A DNA stretch of 47,043 nt from DASSBR01 sp035701285 (GCA_035701285.1 DASSNT010000095.1:1-47043); one strand, 5' to 3'; positions 26,734 to 35,697 are shown, numbered from the stretch's first letter. Translations and numbers: made by a program. The notes: generated by a model from the letters alone, not told the origin.

Positions 26734-28344
26734 CTACATCCTGAAAACGCCATACGGCTGTTGTGTCTTGTACGGCGAGTTGAACGCGGCCGAAATCGCC
26801 AGGCTCAGGATCCGCCGCGTATCGACCGGATCAATGATGCCATCGTCCCACAGCCGCGCGGTTGCGTAGTACGGGTTGCCCTGGGTTTCGTACTGCCCGC
26901 GGATGTCGTTCTTGAACGACGCTTCTTCCTTCTCCGGCCACTTCTTGCCGCGCGCTTCAAGCCCGTCGCGCTTGACGGTCGCCAGTACCGATGCAGCCTG
27001 TTCGCCGCCCATGACGGAAATGCGCGAGTTCGGCCAGGTCCACAAGAAACGGGCGCCATAAGCGCGGCCGCACATCGCGTAGTTGCCGGCGCCGAACGAG
27101 CCGCCGATGATGACGGTGAACTTCGGCACGGTGGCCGAGGCGACAGCATTGACCATTTTGGCGCCGTCTTTGGCGATGCCGCCGGCTTCGTATTTTTGTC
27201 CGACCATGAAGCCGGTGATGTTCTGCAAAAACACGAGCGGTACGCCGCGGCGCTCGCAGAGTTGAATGAAGTGAGCGCCCTTGAGTGCGGACTCGGAGAA
27301 CAGGATGCCATTGTTGGCGATGATGCCGACGGGGTAGCCGTTAAGGTGCGCGAAGCCGCACACCAGCGTCTTGCCGTACAGCGCCTTGAATTCGTGGAAT
27401 TCCGAGCCATCGACGAGGCGGGCGATGATTTCGTGGACGTCGTACGGGTAGCGCGTATCGCGCGGCACGATGCCGTAGAGTTCTTCGGCCGCGAATTTCG
27501 GCTCGACCGGTTCGCGCGTGGCGACCTGCAGCGATTTTCGCAGGTTCAGGTTCGCGACGATGTCGCGCGCGATAGACAACGCGTGAGTATCGTTTTCCGC
27601 GAGATGGTCCGTCACGCCGGAGGTGCGGCTGTGGACGTCGCCGCCGCCGAGAGATTCGGCATCGACTTCTTCGCCTGTCGCCGCTTTGACCAGCGGCGGC
27701 CCGCCGAGGAAGATCGTCCCTTGCTCGCGAACAATGATTGCCTCGTCGCACATCGCCGGCACGTAAGCACCGCCGGCGGTGCAGGAACCCATCACGACGG
27801 CAATCTGGGCGATTCCGGCCGCGGACATGCGCGCCTGGTTGTAGAAAATACGGCCGAAGTGCTCCTTGTCCGGGAAGACTTCGTCCTGCAGCGGCAGAAA
27901 GGCGCCACCCGAGTCAACCAGATAAATACAGGGCAGGTGGTTTTCCAGCGCCACTTCCTGCGCACGCAGATGCTTTTTCACGGTCAACGGGAAATACGTG
28001 CCGCCTTTGACGGTCGCGTCGTTGGCGACCACCATGACCTCGCGGCCATGAATCTGTCCGATGCCGGCGATGACGCCGGCGGCGGGCGCCTGATCGTCGT
28101 AGAGGCCGTTTGCTGCCAGCGGCGACAGTTCGAGGAACGGGCTGCCCGTGTCGAGCAGGGTTTCGATGCGGTCGCGCGGCAGCAGCTTGCCACGCTCGAC
28201 GTGCTTTTTGCGCGCCCGCTCGCTGCCGCCGAGCGCGGCTTCGCGCTGGCGGGTCTTCAGTTCGTCGACCAGGTCGCGCATGTGTGCGTCGTTGGCGTTG
28301 AACTCGTCGTCGTTCTTGTTGATTTGTGATTTGAGTGCCGGCAT
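26734..28344 (-). CDS. liuB: 3-methylcrotonyl-CoA carboxylase, carboxyltransferase beta subunit
   Basis: This 536-residue subunit transfers CO2 from biotin on LiuD to 3-methylcrotonyl-CoA. It has two crotonase-like domains, with ERGKLLPRDRIETLLD near the N terminus and GVIAGIGQIHGREVMVVAND. FLGGPPLVKAATGEEVDAESLGG (split) and GGSFGAGNYAMCGRAY are typical of MCC and propionyl-CoA carboxylase beta chains. The MCC choice follows from the neighbours and the absence of propionate genes. No clear Shine-Dalgarno precedes the ATG, and a REPIN ends 13 bases upstream. Confidence 0.94.
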   Translation of the reverse strand: MPALKSQINKNDDEFNANDAHMRDLVDELKTRQREAALGGSERARKKHVERGKLLPRDRIETLLDTGSPFLELSPLAANGLYDDQAPAAGVIAGIGQIHGREVMVVANDATVKGGTYFPLTVKKHLRAQEVALENHLPCIYLVDSGGAFLPLQDEVFPDKEHFGRIFYNQARMSAAGIAQIAVVMGSCTAGGAYVPAMCDEAIIVREQGTIFLGGPPLVKAATGEEVDAESLGGGDVHSRTSGVTDHLAENDTHALSIARDIVANLNLRKSLQVATREPVEPKFAAEELYGIVPRDTRYPYDVHEIIARLVDGSEFHEFKALYGKTLVCGFAHLNGYPVGIIANNGILFSESALKGAHFIQLCERRGVPLVFLQNITGFMVGQKYEAGGIAKDGAKMVNAVASATVPKFTVIIGGSFGAGNYAMCGRAYGARFLWTWPNSRISVMGGEQAASVLATVKRDGLEARGKKWPEKEEASFKNDIRGQYETQGNPYYATARLWDDGIIDPVDTRRILSLAISAAFNSPYKTQQPYGVFRM

Positions 28345-28357
28345 TCAGATCATTCTT

Positions 28358-28414
28358 TGTAGGAGCGGCCGGTGGCCGCGATTGACTTTATTCGCGAGCA
28401 GCGTTCGCTCCTAC
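28358..28414. repeat. REPIN, copy D
   Basis: TGTAGGAGCGGCCGGTGGCCG and the inverted GCAGCGTTCGCTCCTAC surround an AT-rich centre. It lies between the thiolase gene and liuB within the leucine operon. Confidence 0.85.
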
Positions 28415-28429
28415 GCTCCCTTCAGCGCC

Positions 28430-29614
28430 TTACACAGTCTCAACCGCAATCGCCGTGGCTTCGCCGCCGCCCAGGCAGAGCGAAGCAATGCCGCGTTTCA
28501 GACCGCGCGCCCGCAGCGCGTGAATCAGCGTCACCAGGATGCGCGCACCGCTGCAGCCGATCGGATGGCCGAGCGCGCAGGCGCCGCCATTGACGTTGAG
28601 CTGGTCGCGGTCGACCTTGAGGTCGTGCATCGCGGCCATGGCGACCGCCGCGAAAGCTTCATTGATTTCGTACAGGTCGCAGGTGTCCGGCGTCCACCCG
28701 AGCTTGTCCTGCAGTTTCTTGACGGCGCCGATCGGCGCGGTCGTAAACCATTCCGGTTCGTGTGCGAAGCCGCCGTGCGCGACGATGCGCGCGAGTGGTG
28801 TCAGGCCGCGCTTTTCCGCTTCGCTGGCGCGCATCAGCACCACCGCCGCGGCGCCGTCCGAGATTGACGACGAAGTCGCTGCGGTCACCGTGCCGCCTTC
28901 GCGGCGGAAAGCCGGCTTCAGTTTCGGGATCTTGGCAATGTCGAGTTTGAAGGGCTCTTCGTCCTTGTCGACAGTGTCTTCGCTCTTGCGCGTCTTGACC
29001 GTCACCGGCGTGATCTCGTTGTCGAACGCGCCATTCTCGTTGGCGGCGCGGGCGCGCTTGGTGGACTCGATCGCGAACTCGTCCTGATCTTCGCGCGTGA
29101 AGCCGTACTTGTCGGCACACAGCTCGCCGAAGTTGCCCATCATTTCGCCGTCTGCCGGGTTCTGCAGGCCGTCGTAGAACATGTGGTCGAGGACGCGCTG
29201 ATGGCCCATGCGGTAGCCATCGCGCGCCTTCGGCAGGAGATAGGGCGCGTTGCTCATCGACTCCATGCCGCCGGCGACGATCACGTCGGCCGAGCCGGCT
29301 GCGACCATGTCGTGGCCGAACATAATCGCTTTCATGCCCGAACCGCAGACTTTGTTCAAGGTCGTCGCGCCGGTCGAAATCGGCAGGCCCGCCTTGAGCG
29401 CTGCCTGGCGCGCCGGTGCCTGGCCGAGCCCGGCCGGCAGCACGCAACCTATCAGCACTTCGCCGACGTCTTCGCCGGCAACCTTGCTGTCGGCGAGCGC
29501 GGCCTTGATCGCTTCGGCAGCGATTTCCGGCGTGCTCAGCGGGGCTAGAGCGCCCTGGAACGCACCGATCGGAGTGCGGCGGGCGGATACGATGACGATG
29601 GGATCCTGATTCAT
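28430..29614 (-). CDS. acetyl-CoA C-acetyltransferase (thiolase II)
   Basis: This enzyme splits acetoacetyl-CoA into two acetyl-CoA. The 394-residue protein has the acyl-binding Cys90 in LNKVCGSGMKA. The conserved NVNGGACALGHPIGCSGARI contains the catalytic His, and the C-terminal SLCLGGGEA holds the second Cys at about 380. Length and motifs match AtoB/PhaA-type biosynthetic thiolases. It closes the route: acetoacetate made by LiuE and fumarylacetoacetase, activated by AacS, is cleaved here. It lies 16 bases after liuA and is followed by a REPIN. Confidence 0.93.
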   Translation of the reverse strand: MNQDPIVIVSARRTPIGAFQGALAPLSTPEIAAEAIKAALADSKVAGEDVGEVLIGCVLPAGLGQAPARQAALKAGLPISTGATTLNKVCGSGMKAIMFGHDMVAAGSADVIVAGGMESMSNAPYLLPKARDGYRMGHQRVLDHMFYDGLQNPADGEMMGNFGELCADKYGFTREDQDEFAIESTKRARAANENGAFDNEITPVTVKTRKSEDTVDKDEEPFKLDIAKIPKLKPAFRREGGTVTAATSSSISDGAAAVVLMRASEAEKRGLTPLARIVAHGGFAHEPEWFTTAPIGAVKKLQDKLGWTPDTCDLYEINEAFAAVAMAAMHDLKVDRDQLNVNGGACALGHPIGCSGARILVTLIHALRARGLKRGIASLCLGGGEATAIAVETV

Positions 29615-29630
29615 GTCTTGCTCCTGAAAA

Positions 29631-30794
29631 TTAAGCGCCGGCTTCGACCAGTTCGCGGCCGATCAGCATGCGCCGGATTTCGTTGGTGCCGGCGCCGATG
29701 TCGTACAGTTTGGCATCGCGCAACAGCCGGCCCGTGGGATATTCATTGATATAACCATTGCCGCCGAGCGACTGAATGGCGTCGAGAGCGACTTTGACGG
29801 CGGATTCGGATGCCAGCAGCAGGCAGGCCGCGGCGTCCTGGCGCGTCGGCTGGCCTTCGTCGAAGGCTTGCGCCACACGATAGGCAAAGGCGCGGGCAGA
29901 TTGCAGCGCCGCGTACATATCGGCGATCTTGGCCTGCATGATGCCGAACGAGCCGATCGGCCGGCCGAACTGCTTGCGCTCGCGCAGGTACGGCAGTGTG
30001 ACGTCGAGCGCGGTCTGCATGATGCCGATCGGACCGCCGGACAGCACCAGCCGCTCCGAGTCGAGGCCACTCATCAATATATAGACGCCCTGATTCACCT
30101 CGCCGAGCACATTCTCCGCCGGAATCTCGCAGTCCTCGAATACCAGTTCGCAGGTGTCGGAGCCGCGCATCCCGAGCTTGTCGAGTTTCTGCGCGGTTTT
30201 GAAGCCCTTCATGCCTTTCTCGACAAGGAAGGCGGTAATGCATTTCGAACCGGCGTCCTTGTCCGCGGTACGCATGTAAACCAGCAGCACGTCCGCGCGC
30301 GGCCCATTCGTGATCCACATCTTCGAGCCGTTGGCGATCCAGACGTCGCCTTTCTTTTCGGCGCTGCACGTCATCGAGCCAACCACATCGGAGCCGGCGC
30401 CCGGTTCCGACATCGCCAGCGCGCCGACGAACTCGCCGCTGCACAGCTTCGGTACGTATTTTTGCCGCTGCGCCTCGGTGCCGTGCCGAAACAGGTTATT
30501 GAGGCACAGATTGGAGTGCGCCGCGTAGGACAGGCCGACCGAGCCGGACGCGCGGGAGATTTCCTCCATCGCGACGACGTGCGCGAGATAAGTCAGCCCC
30601 GAACCACCGTACTCTTCCGGAATGGTGATGCCGAGCAGCCCCAGCTCGCCCAGCGCGGGCCACAAGTCGTACGGCGCCTCATTGCTGGCGTCGATTTTGG
30701 CGGCACGCGGCGCGATGTCGGCCGCCGCAAAGCGGGCGACCGACTCGCGCAGCATGTCGAGTTCGTCATTGATGCGAGTGTTGAAAAGGCTCAA
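29631..30794 (-). CDS. liuA: isovaleryl-CoA dehydrogenase
   Basis: This FAD enzyme oxidises isovaleryl-CoA to 3-methylcrotonyl-CoA and hands electrons to ETF. The 387-residue protein shows ITIPEEYGGSGLTYLAH, AMSEPGAGSDVVGSM and MWITNGPRADVLLVYMRT. The segment SGLDSERLVLSGGPIGIMQ (around residue 243) carries the catalytic Glu at the position characteristic of isovaleryl-CoA dehydrogenase rather than the straight-chain enzymes. The end reads YDIGAGTNEIRRMLIGREL. It is 25 bases downstream of leucine dehydrogenase. Confidence 0.95.
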   Translation of the reverse strand: MSLFNTRINDELDMLRESVARFAAADIAPRAAKIDASNEAPYDLWPALGELGLLGITIPEEYGGSGLTYLAHVVAMEEISRASGSVGLSYAAHSNLCLNNLFRHGTEAQRQKYVPKLCSGEFVGALAMSEPGAGSDVVGSMTCSAEKKGDVWIANGSKMWITNGPRADVLLVYMRTADKDAGSKCITAFLVEKGMKGFKTAQKLDKLGMRGSDTCELVFEDCEIPAENVLGEVNQGVYILMSGLDSERLVLSGGPIGIMQTALDVTLPYLRERKQFGRPIGSFGIMQAKIADMYAALQSARAFAYRVAQAFDEGQPTRQDAAACLLLASESAVKVALDAIQSLGGNGYINEYPTGRLLRDAKLYDIGAGTNEIRRMLIGRELVEAGA

Positions 30795-30819
30795 CGATCG
30801 CTCCTTGACCGGTTTTTAT

Positions 30820-31920
30820 TTATCCGCGGCTGCGGTTGTAAAGCCGCGTGAAATCCTGCTTCACGAACGGCAGCTTGACCTTGCCCAGCGCGTTGATGCG
30901 CTTCTCGGCGAGCCGGTCCGCCGCCTTCCAGCTCGGGATCTTTTCCTGCTCGGCAAGACGGTAGATGTTCATCATGATGTCATAGATGCCGTTGACCATG
31001 CGCCCGGCGCGCTCCTGGTCGTAACCCTGCAGCTCGATCGCCACGTTCATCACGCCGCCGGCGTTGATCGCGTAGTCCGGCGCGTACAGGATGCCGCGCT
31101 TGTGCAGCTCATCGCCGCAGGCCGTTGTCTGAAGCTGATTGTTCGCGGCGCCGGCAACCACTTCGCATTTCAGCCGCGGCAGCGTCTTTTCGTTGACCGA
31201 TGCGCCCAGCGCGCACGGCGCAAAGACGTTGACCTCGCAGTCGTAGATATCGTCCATGGGCACGGCTTCGGCGCCCAGCGCCTCCATCTCCGTCACCCGC
31301 TCTTCGTTCAGGTCGCAGACGAAGACCTTCGCGCCCTCGTCGCGCAGGTGCTTGATCAGATGCCCGCCGACATGGCCCGCGCCCTGCACCGCGAAGCTCA
31401 GCTTGCCAAGGTCGGTGTGGCCGTACTTCTTCTGCACCGAAGCGCGGATGCCCTGCAGGGTGCCGAACGCGGTGAACGGGGAGGGGTCGCCGCTGCCGCC
31501 GTGGACCGGATGCACGCCCACGACATAATCGGTTTCCTGGAAGATGTAGTCCATGTCCTGGACGTTCGTGTTGACGTCCTCGGCGGTAATATAGCGTCCG
31601 CTCAGGGACTCGATGAAACGGCCCAGCGCGCGGAAAAACCCTTCGCTCTTGTCCTTTTTCGGATCGCCGATAATGACCGCCTTGCCGCCGCCGAGATTCA
31701 GCCCCGCGATCGCTGATTTATAGGTCATGCCCTGCGACAGCCGCAGCACGTCGGTCAGCGCATCCTGTTCATTCTCGTACGGCCACATGCGCAGGCCGCC
31801 CAACGCTGGGCCGAGCACGGTATTGTGGATCGCAATGATCGCCTTCAGGCCGGTGTCTTTCGAATGAAAGAACACGACCTGCTCGTGCTCCATCTGCTCA
31901 ACGGTAGCGAAAAGCTCCAT
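30820..31920 (-). CDS. leucine dehydrogenase (Glu/Leu/Phe/Val dehydrogenase family)
   Basis: This enzyme oxidatively deaminates leucine and other branched amino acids to 2-oxoacids with NAD. The 366-residue protein has GPALGGLRMWPYENE, the catalytic Lys in MTYKSAIAGLNLGGGKAVIIG and the second-domain Rossmann motif VQGAGHVGGHLIKHL. The Leu-type substrate pocket is indicated by GGLRMW in place of the glutamate-binding Lys. GAGGAGGAG is a strong ribosome-binding site just upstream of the ATG. As first gene of the operon it supplies 4-methyl-2-oxopentanoate to the Bkd complex encoded at 2488-5880. Confidence 0.93.
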   Translation of the reverse strand: MELFATVEQMEHEQVVFFHSKDTGLKAIIAIHNTVLGPALGGLRMWPYENEQDALTDVLRLSQGMTYKSAIAGLNLGGGKAVIIGDPKKDKSEGFFRALGRFIESLSGRYITAEDVNTNVQDMDYIFQETDYVVGVHPVHGGSGDPSPFTAFGTLQGIRASVQKKYGHTDLGKLSFAVQGAGHVGGHLIKHLRDEGAKVFVCDLNEERVTEMEALGAEAVPMDDIYDCEVNVFAPCALGASVNEKTLPRLKCEVVAGAANNQLQTTACGDELHKRGILYAPDYAINAGGVMNVAIELQGYDQERAGRMVNGIYDIMMNIYRLAEQEKIPSWKAADRLAEKRINALGKVKLPFVKQDFTRLYNRSRG

Positions 31921-32016
31921 GATCTCCTCCTCGGTGGGAATATTAAGTCTATAACGCGTTCTGTCGGCGTTATTTTCCTGAATCCGGGTGCGATGAAGGC
32001 CAGGCGCGGGCCCAGT

Positions 32017-32042
32017 GCGTTCACTGCGAACGCGGCATTATA
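32017..32042 (-). promoter_or_regulatory. candidate leucine-operon promoter with overlapping palindrome
   Basis: On the minus strand a consensus TATAAT (32037-32042) is followed downstream by the perfect inverted repeat GCGTTC-ACTGC-GAACGC (32017-32033), which contains a second small palindrome CAGTG-CGTT-CACTG. A repressor bound there would cover the transcription start region. No good -35 hexamer is visible at 17 bases. The leader to the leucine dehydrogenase start would be about 110 bases. Confidence 0.4.
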
Positions 32043-32064
32043 ACATTGCTTTACAAAACCGCGT

Positions 32065-32094
32065 TTCTGGCTCCAGCAGCGGAGGCGGTATACT
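32065..32094 (+). promoter_or_regulatory. candidate icmF promoter
   Basis: A TATACT -10-like hexamer (32089-32094) preceded by GCGG has a weak TTCTGG at 32065-32070 with 18-base spacing. It would start transcripts near 32101, giving a leader of about 150 bases that carries the nested palindrome at 32116-32224. The intergenic stretch 31921-32250 has no other coding content. Confidence 0.4.
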
Positions 32095-32115
32095 AGAAGA
32101 TACGATAACCATGAA

Positions 32116-32224
32116 GAAGGCGGTTCGGGAACGTCTTCCCGGAGCGTGTTCGACAGGATGTCGAACCCGGAGCCTGCAGGGATGTATTCACGGCGTTCCG
32201 GGAAGGCGTTACCGCACCGCCTTC
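32116..32224 (+). repeat. nested palindromic element in the icmF leader
   Basis: Three concentric or internal inverted repeats are visible. The outer arms GAAGGCGGT (32116-32124) and ACCGCCTTC (32216-32224) are perfect. The middle arms ACGTCTTCCCGGA (32131-32143) and TCCGGGAAGGCGT (32197-32209) have one G-U-type mismatch. The inner hairpin GTTCGACA-GGA-TGTCGAAC (32148-32166) is perfect, followed by GGAGCCTGCAGGGATG. On RNA this makes a long branched structure ending 26 bases before the icmF ATG. It could be a structured leader RNA or a copy of an interspersed multi-hairpin repeat family with GGATG loops. Confidence 0.65.
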
Positions 32225-32250
32225 CTGCGACAACCCCGACGAGACGACCC

Positions 32251-35200
32251 ATGAGCACAGCAGCCAAACATCTACATTCCGTTCCGGCGCAAGACGCCGC
32301 GGCCCCCCTGCGTTTCATCAGCGCCGCGTCCCTGTTCGACGGCCACGACGCCGCCATCAACATCATCCGCCGGCTGCTGCTGCAGGAGGGCGCCGAAGTC
32401 GTTCACCTGGGCCACAACCGCAGCGTCGCCGAAATTGTCGATGCCGCGCTGCAGGAAGACGCCGACGGCATCGCGGTCAGCTCCTACCAGGGCGGCCACA
32501 TGGAATACTTCAAATACATGGTCGACATGCTGCGTGAGCGCGGTGCCGAGCATATCCGCGTGGTCGTCGGCGGCGGCGGTACCATCGTGCCGGCCGAGCG
32601 CGCCGAACTGGAAGCGCACGGCGTCGAAAAAGTGTATGGGCCCGAAGACGGCATGGAAATGGGCCTCCAGGGCATGATCCAGGACGTCTTCAAACGCGTC
32701 CGTGCCTGGAAGAAGCCCGACTTTGACCCGGCCGAATGCAGTCATGAGAATCCGGCTGTCGTCGGTCGCACCATCTCCATGCTTGAACTCGCCGAACCGG
32801 GCGACAAGCAGGTGTCGTCGCTGGTGGCTGACTGGGCGAAGCGCGCTCGCGACAGCCGCGCCCCGGTCGTCGGGCTCACCGGCACTGGCGGCTCCGGCAA
32901 GAGCAGCCTCACCGACGAACTGCTCAACCGTTTCAAGGCGAGCTTCCCCCATCTCGCCATCGCCGTGCTGGCCGTCGACCCGACGCGGCGCCGCACCGGC
33001 GGCGCGCTGCTCGGCGATCGGATTCGCATGAACAGCCTGACCAACTCTTCTATATATATGCGTTCGCTCGCGACCCGGCGGGCGCATGTCGCGACCAGCG
33101 AAATCCTGACCGAGACGATCGATCTTCTGAAAGCCGCCGGCTATGGCCTGATCCTGCTCGAAACCGCTGGTATTGGTCAGAGCGACAGCGAAGTCGTCGA
33201 CCTGGTCGACTTCTCGATGTATGTCATGACCAGCGACTACGGTGCGGCCAGCCAGCTCGAAAAGATCGACATGCTCGATTTCGCCGACATGATCGCGCTG
33301 AACAAGTTCGAAAAGCGCGGCGCTGAAGATGCCTTGCGCGACATCAAGAAGCAGTGGCGGCGTAACCATGTTGCGTTCGATGTCGAGGAATCCGACATTC
33401 CGGTGTATCCGACCATCGCCAGCCAGTTCAACGACCCCGGCGTCAACCACCTGTTCCAGGCGCTGGTCGCGCGCCTCGTCGCCAAGCTCAAGCTCGACGC
33501 GGACGCGTGGCAGGTGCCCGAACACCTGGCGGAAATGGAGCGCGAGAAACGCGCGCCGATCCCGCCGTCGCGCGAGCGCTACCTGGCGGAAATCGCCGAG
33601 TCGGGGCGTGGCACGCACAGCGACATCAATACGCGCGCCGAAGCCGCGTCGCTGGCGCAAAGTTATTACGACGCGCTCAAGGCGCTCGGCGATGCCAAGC
33701 TGCCCGAGCCGCTCCAGGCCTTCGATCCCGCCGCCGCGCTGGGCGAGGACGGCAACGCCGTCACCGTGCTGCGGCAGCGCTACAATTCCGCGCTCGACGA
33801 AGTCGGCCCCGACGCCGTTAAGCTGCTGCGCAACTGGCCGGCGCTGAAGGCCGCGGTGCAGGCCGACACCTATTCATATAAGGTGCGCGGCCGCGAAATC
33901 ACCGGCGAGAACTACACCGAATCGCTGTCCGGAACAAAGGTGCCGAAGATCGCCGCGCCGCGTTTCCGGGACTGGGGCGAAATCCTGCGCTTCCTGATGG
34001 AAGAAAACCTGCCGGGCGCATACCCGTACACGGCGGGTGTCTATCCGTACCGTCGCGCGGCGGAAGATCCGACGCGCCAGTTCGCCGGCGAAGGCACGCC
34101 GGAGCGCACCAACCGGCGCTTCCACTACCTGTCGCAGGGGCTGCCGGCGACGCGGCTGTCCACGGCTTTCGACTCGGTTACCTTATATGGTGAGGATCCG
34201 GACGAGCGGCCCGACATCTACGGCCGCATCGGCAACTCGGGCGTGTCGATCGCGACCGTCGACGACATGAAGAAGCTCTATTCCGGTTTCGATCTTGCCG
34301 CGAAGAACACCTCGGTGTCGATGACGATCAATGGCCCGGCGCCGATGATCCTGGCGATGTTCATGAACGCGGCGATCGACCAGCAGGTCGAACGCCACCT
34401 GCGCGAAACCGGCGGCTGGGCCGAGGCGGAAAAGAAGATCCAGAAGCTCTACCACGGCAGCACGCCGCCGGTGTACGAGGGCGACCTGCCGGAAGATCAC
34501 GACGGCTTCGGGCTCGGCACGATCGGCGTCAGCGGCGATCAGCTCGTCGATGCCGAAACCTACGGCCGTATCCGCGAGGAAACCCTGAAGCAGGTGCGCG
34601 GCACGGTCCAGGCCGACATCTTAAAAGAGGACCAGGCGCAGAATACCTGCATCTTCTCCACGGACTTTGCGCTGCGGATGATGGGCGACGTGCAGGCCCA
34701 CTTCATCGAGCACGGTGTGCGCAACTTCTATAGTGTGTCGATCAGCGGCTATCACATTGCCGAGGCCGGCGCGAACCCGATCAGCCAGCTGGCCTTCACG
34801 CTGGCCAACGGCTTCACGATCGTCGAGTACTACCTCGCGCGCGGCATGAACATCGACGATTTCGCGCCCAACCTGAGCTTCTTCTTCAGCAACGGCATGG
34901 ACCCCGAGTACGCTGTTATCGGCCGCGTCGCCCGCCGCATCTGGGCGCGCGCGATGCGCGAGCGCTACGGTGCCAATGCCCGCAGCCAGATGCTCAAGTA
35001 TCACATCCAGACGTCGGGGCGCAGCCTGCATGCGCAGGAAATCCAGTTCAACGACATCCGCACCACGCTGCAGGCGCTGTACGCGCTCTACGACAATTGC
35101 AACAGCCTGCACACCAATGCGTACGACGAGGCGATCACCACGCCGACGGAGGAGTCGGTTCGGCGCGCGATGGCGATCCAGCTCATCATTAATAAGGAAC

Positions 35201-35697
35201 TGGGCCTCAACAAGAACGAAAACCCGCTGCAGGGCGCGTTCATCATCCAGGAACTGACGGACCTGGTCGAAGAGGCGGTTTACCGCGAGTTCGAGCGAAT
35301 TTCGGAGCGGGGCGGGGTGCTTGGCGCGATGGAAACCATGTACCAGCGCGGCAAGATCCAGGAAGAAAGCCTGGTGTACGAGCGCCGCAAGCACGACGCG
35401 AGCCTGCCGATCATTGGCGTGAATACCTTCCTTCCCGAAGACGGCGAGGAAACGGAGCGCGAAGTGGCCCTGATCCGGTCCACCGAGGCGGAGAAGCAGG
35501 CGCAGATTACCGGCATTAACCGCTTCCGCGAGTTGCACAAGGACGCGACGCCGGACGCACTGGCCGCGCTGCAGCAAACGGCTCGAACCGGAGGCAACCT
35601 GTTTGGTCAGTTGATGGAGACGGTGAAAGTTTCTTCGCTCGGACAGATTTCGGCCGCACTCTACGAAGTCGGCGGACGTTACCGACGGAATATGTAG
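32251..35697 (+). CDS. icmF: fused isobutyryl-CoA mutase IcmF (B12-dependent mutase with built-in G-protein chaperone)
   Basis: IcmF interconverts isobutyryl-CoA and n-butyryl-CoA with adenosylcobalamin. From ATG 32251 the protein is 1148 residues. It has an N-terminal B12 domain (SLFDGHDAAINIIRR, His32 as cobalt ligand), then a MeaI-like GTPase domain (P-loop GTGGSGKSS near 210, DPTRRRTGGALLGDR, NKFEKRG). The C-terminal mutase barrel contains PYTAGVYPYRR (592-602), AGEGTPERTNRRF, NTSVSMTINGPAP, KYHIQTSGRSLHAQE and Gln797 in AQNTCIF, the Gln that marks Icm rather than the Arg of methylmalonyl-CoA mutase. The pocket Phe expected near 598 is Tyr, and a segment around 718-775 looks longer than in the best-studied IcmF. 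The upstream frame to 32146 reads through the palindromic leader and is rejected. Divergent from the leucine operon. Confidence 0.93.
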   Translation: MSTAAKHLHSVPAQDAAAPLRFISAASLFDGHDAAINIIRRLLLQEGAEVVHLGHNRSVAEIVDAALQEDADGIAVSSYQGGHMEYFKYMVDMLRERGAEHIRVVVGGGGTIVPAERAELEAHGVEKVYGPEDGMEMGLQGMIQDVFKRVRAWKKPDFDPAECSHENPAVVGRTISMLELAEPGDKQVSSLVADWAKRARDSRAPVVGLTGTGGSGKSSLTDELLNRFKASFPHLAIAVLAVDPTRRRTGGALLGDRIRMNSLTNSSIYMRSLATRRAHVATSEILTETIDLLKAAGYGLILLETAGIGQSDSEVVDLVDFSMYVMTSDYGAASQLEKIDMLDFADMIALNKFEKRGAEDALRDIKKQWRRNHVAFDVEESDIPVYPTIASQFNDPGVNHLFQALVARLVAKLKLDADAWQVPEHLAEMEREKRAPIPPSRERYLAEIAESGRGTHSDINTRAEAASLAQSYYDALKALGDAKLPEPLQAFDPAAALGEDGNAVTVLRQRYNSALDEVGPDAVKLLRNWPALKAAVQADTYSYKVRGREITGENYTESLSGTKVPKIAAPRFRDWGEILRFLMEENLPGAYPYTAGVYPYRRAAEDPTRQFAGEGTPERTNRRFHYLSQGLPATRLSTAFDSVTLYGEDPDERPDIYGRIGNSGVSIATVDDMKKLYSGFDLAAKNTSVSMTINGPAPMILAMFMNAAIDQQVERHLRETGGWAEAEKKIQKLYHGSTPPVYEGDLPEDHDGFGLGTIGVSGDQLVDAETYGRIREETLKQVRGTVQADILKEDQAQNTCIFSTDFALRMMGDVQAHFIEHGVRNFYSVSISGYHIAEAGANPISQLAFTLANGFTIVEYYLARGMNIDDFAPNLSFFFSNGMDPEYAVIGRVARRIWARAMRERYGANARSQMLKYHIQTSGRSLHAQEIQFNDIRTTLQALYALYDNCNSLHTNAYDEAITTPTEESVRRAMAIQLIINKELGLNKNENPLQGAFIIQELTDLVEEAVYREFERISERGGVLGAMETMYQRGKIQEESLVYERRKHDASLPIIGVNTFLPEDGEETEREVALIRSTEAEKQAQITGINRFRELHKDATPDALAALQQTARTGGNLFGQLMETVKVSSLGQISAALYEVGGRYRRNM

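Noticed and set aside
26761..28329. Plus-strand frame of 522 codons antisense to liuB
   Set aside because: The antisense frame has no family features, and liuB on the minus strand is unmistakable.
32095..32250. Cobalamin riboswitch upstream of icmF
   Set aside because: There is strong structure but no B12 box or conserved cobalamin-riboswitch core sequence that I can recognise.
32251..35697. Methylmalonyl-CoA mutase as the identity of this gene
   Set aside because: The fused GTPase domain between the B12 domain and the mutase barrel, and Gln rather than Arg in the AQNTCIF motif, mark IcmF.
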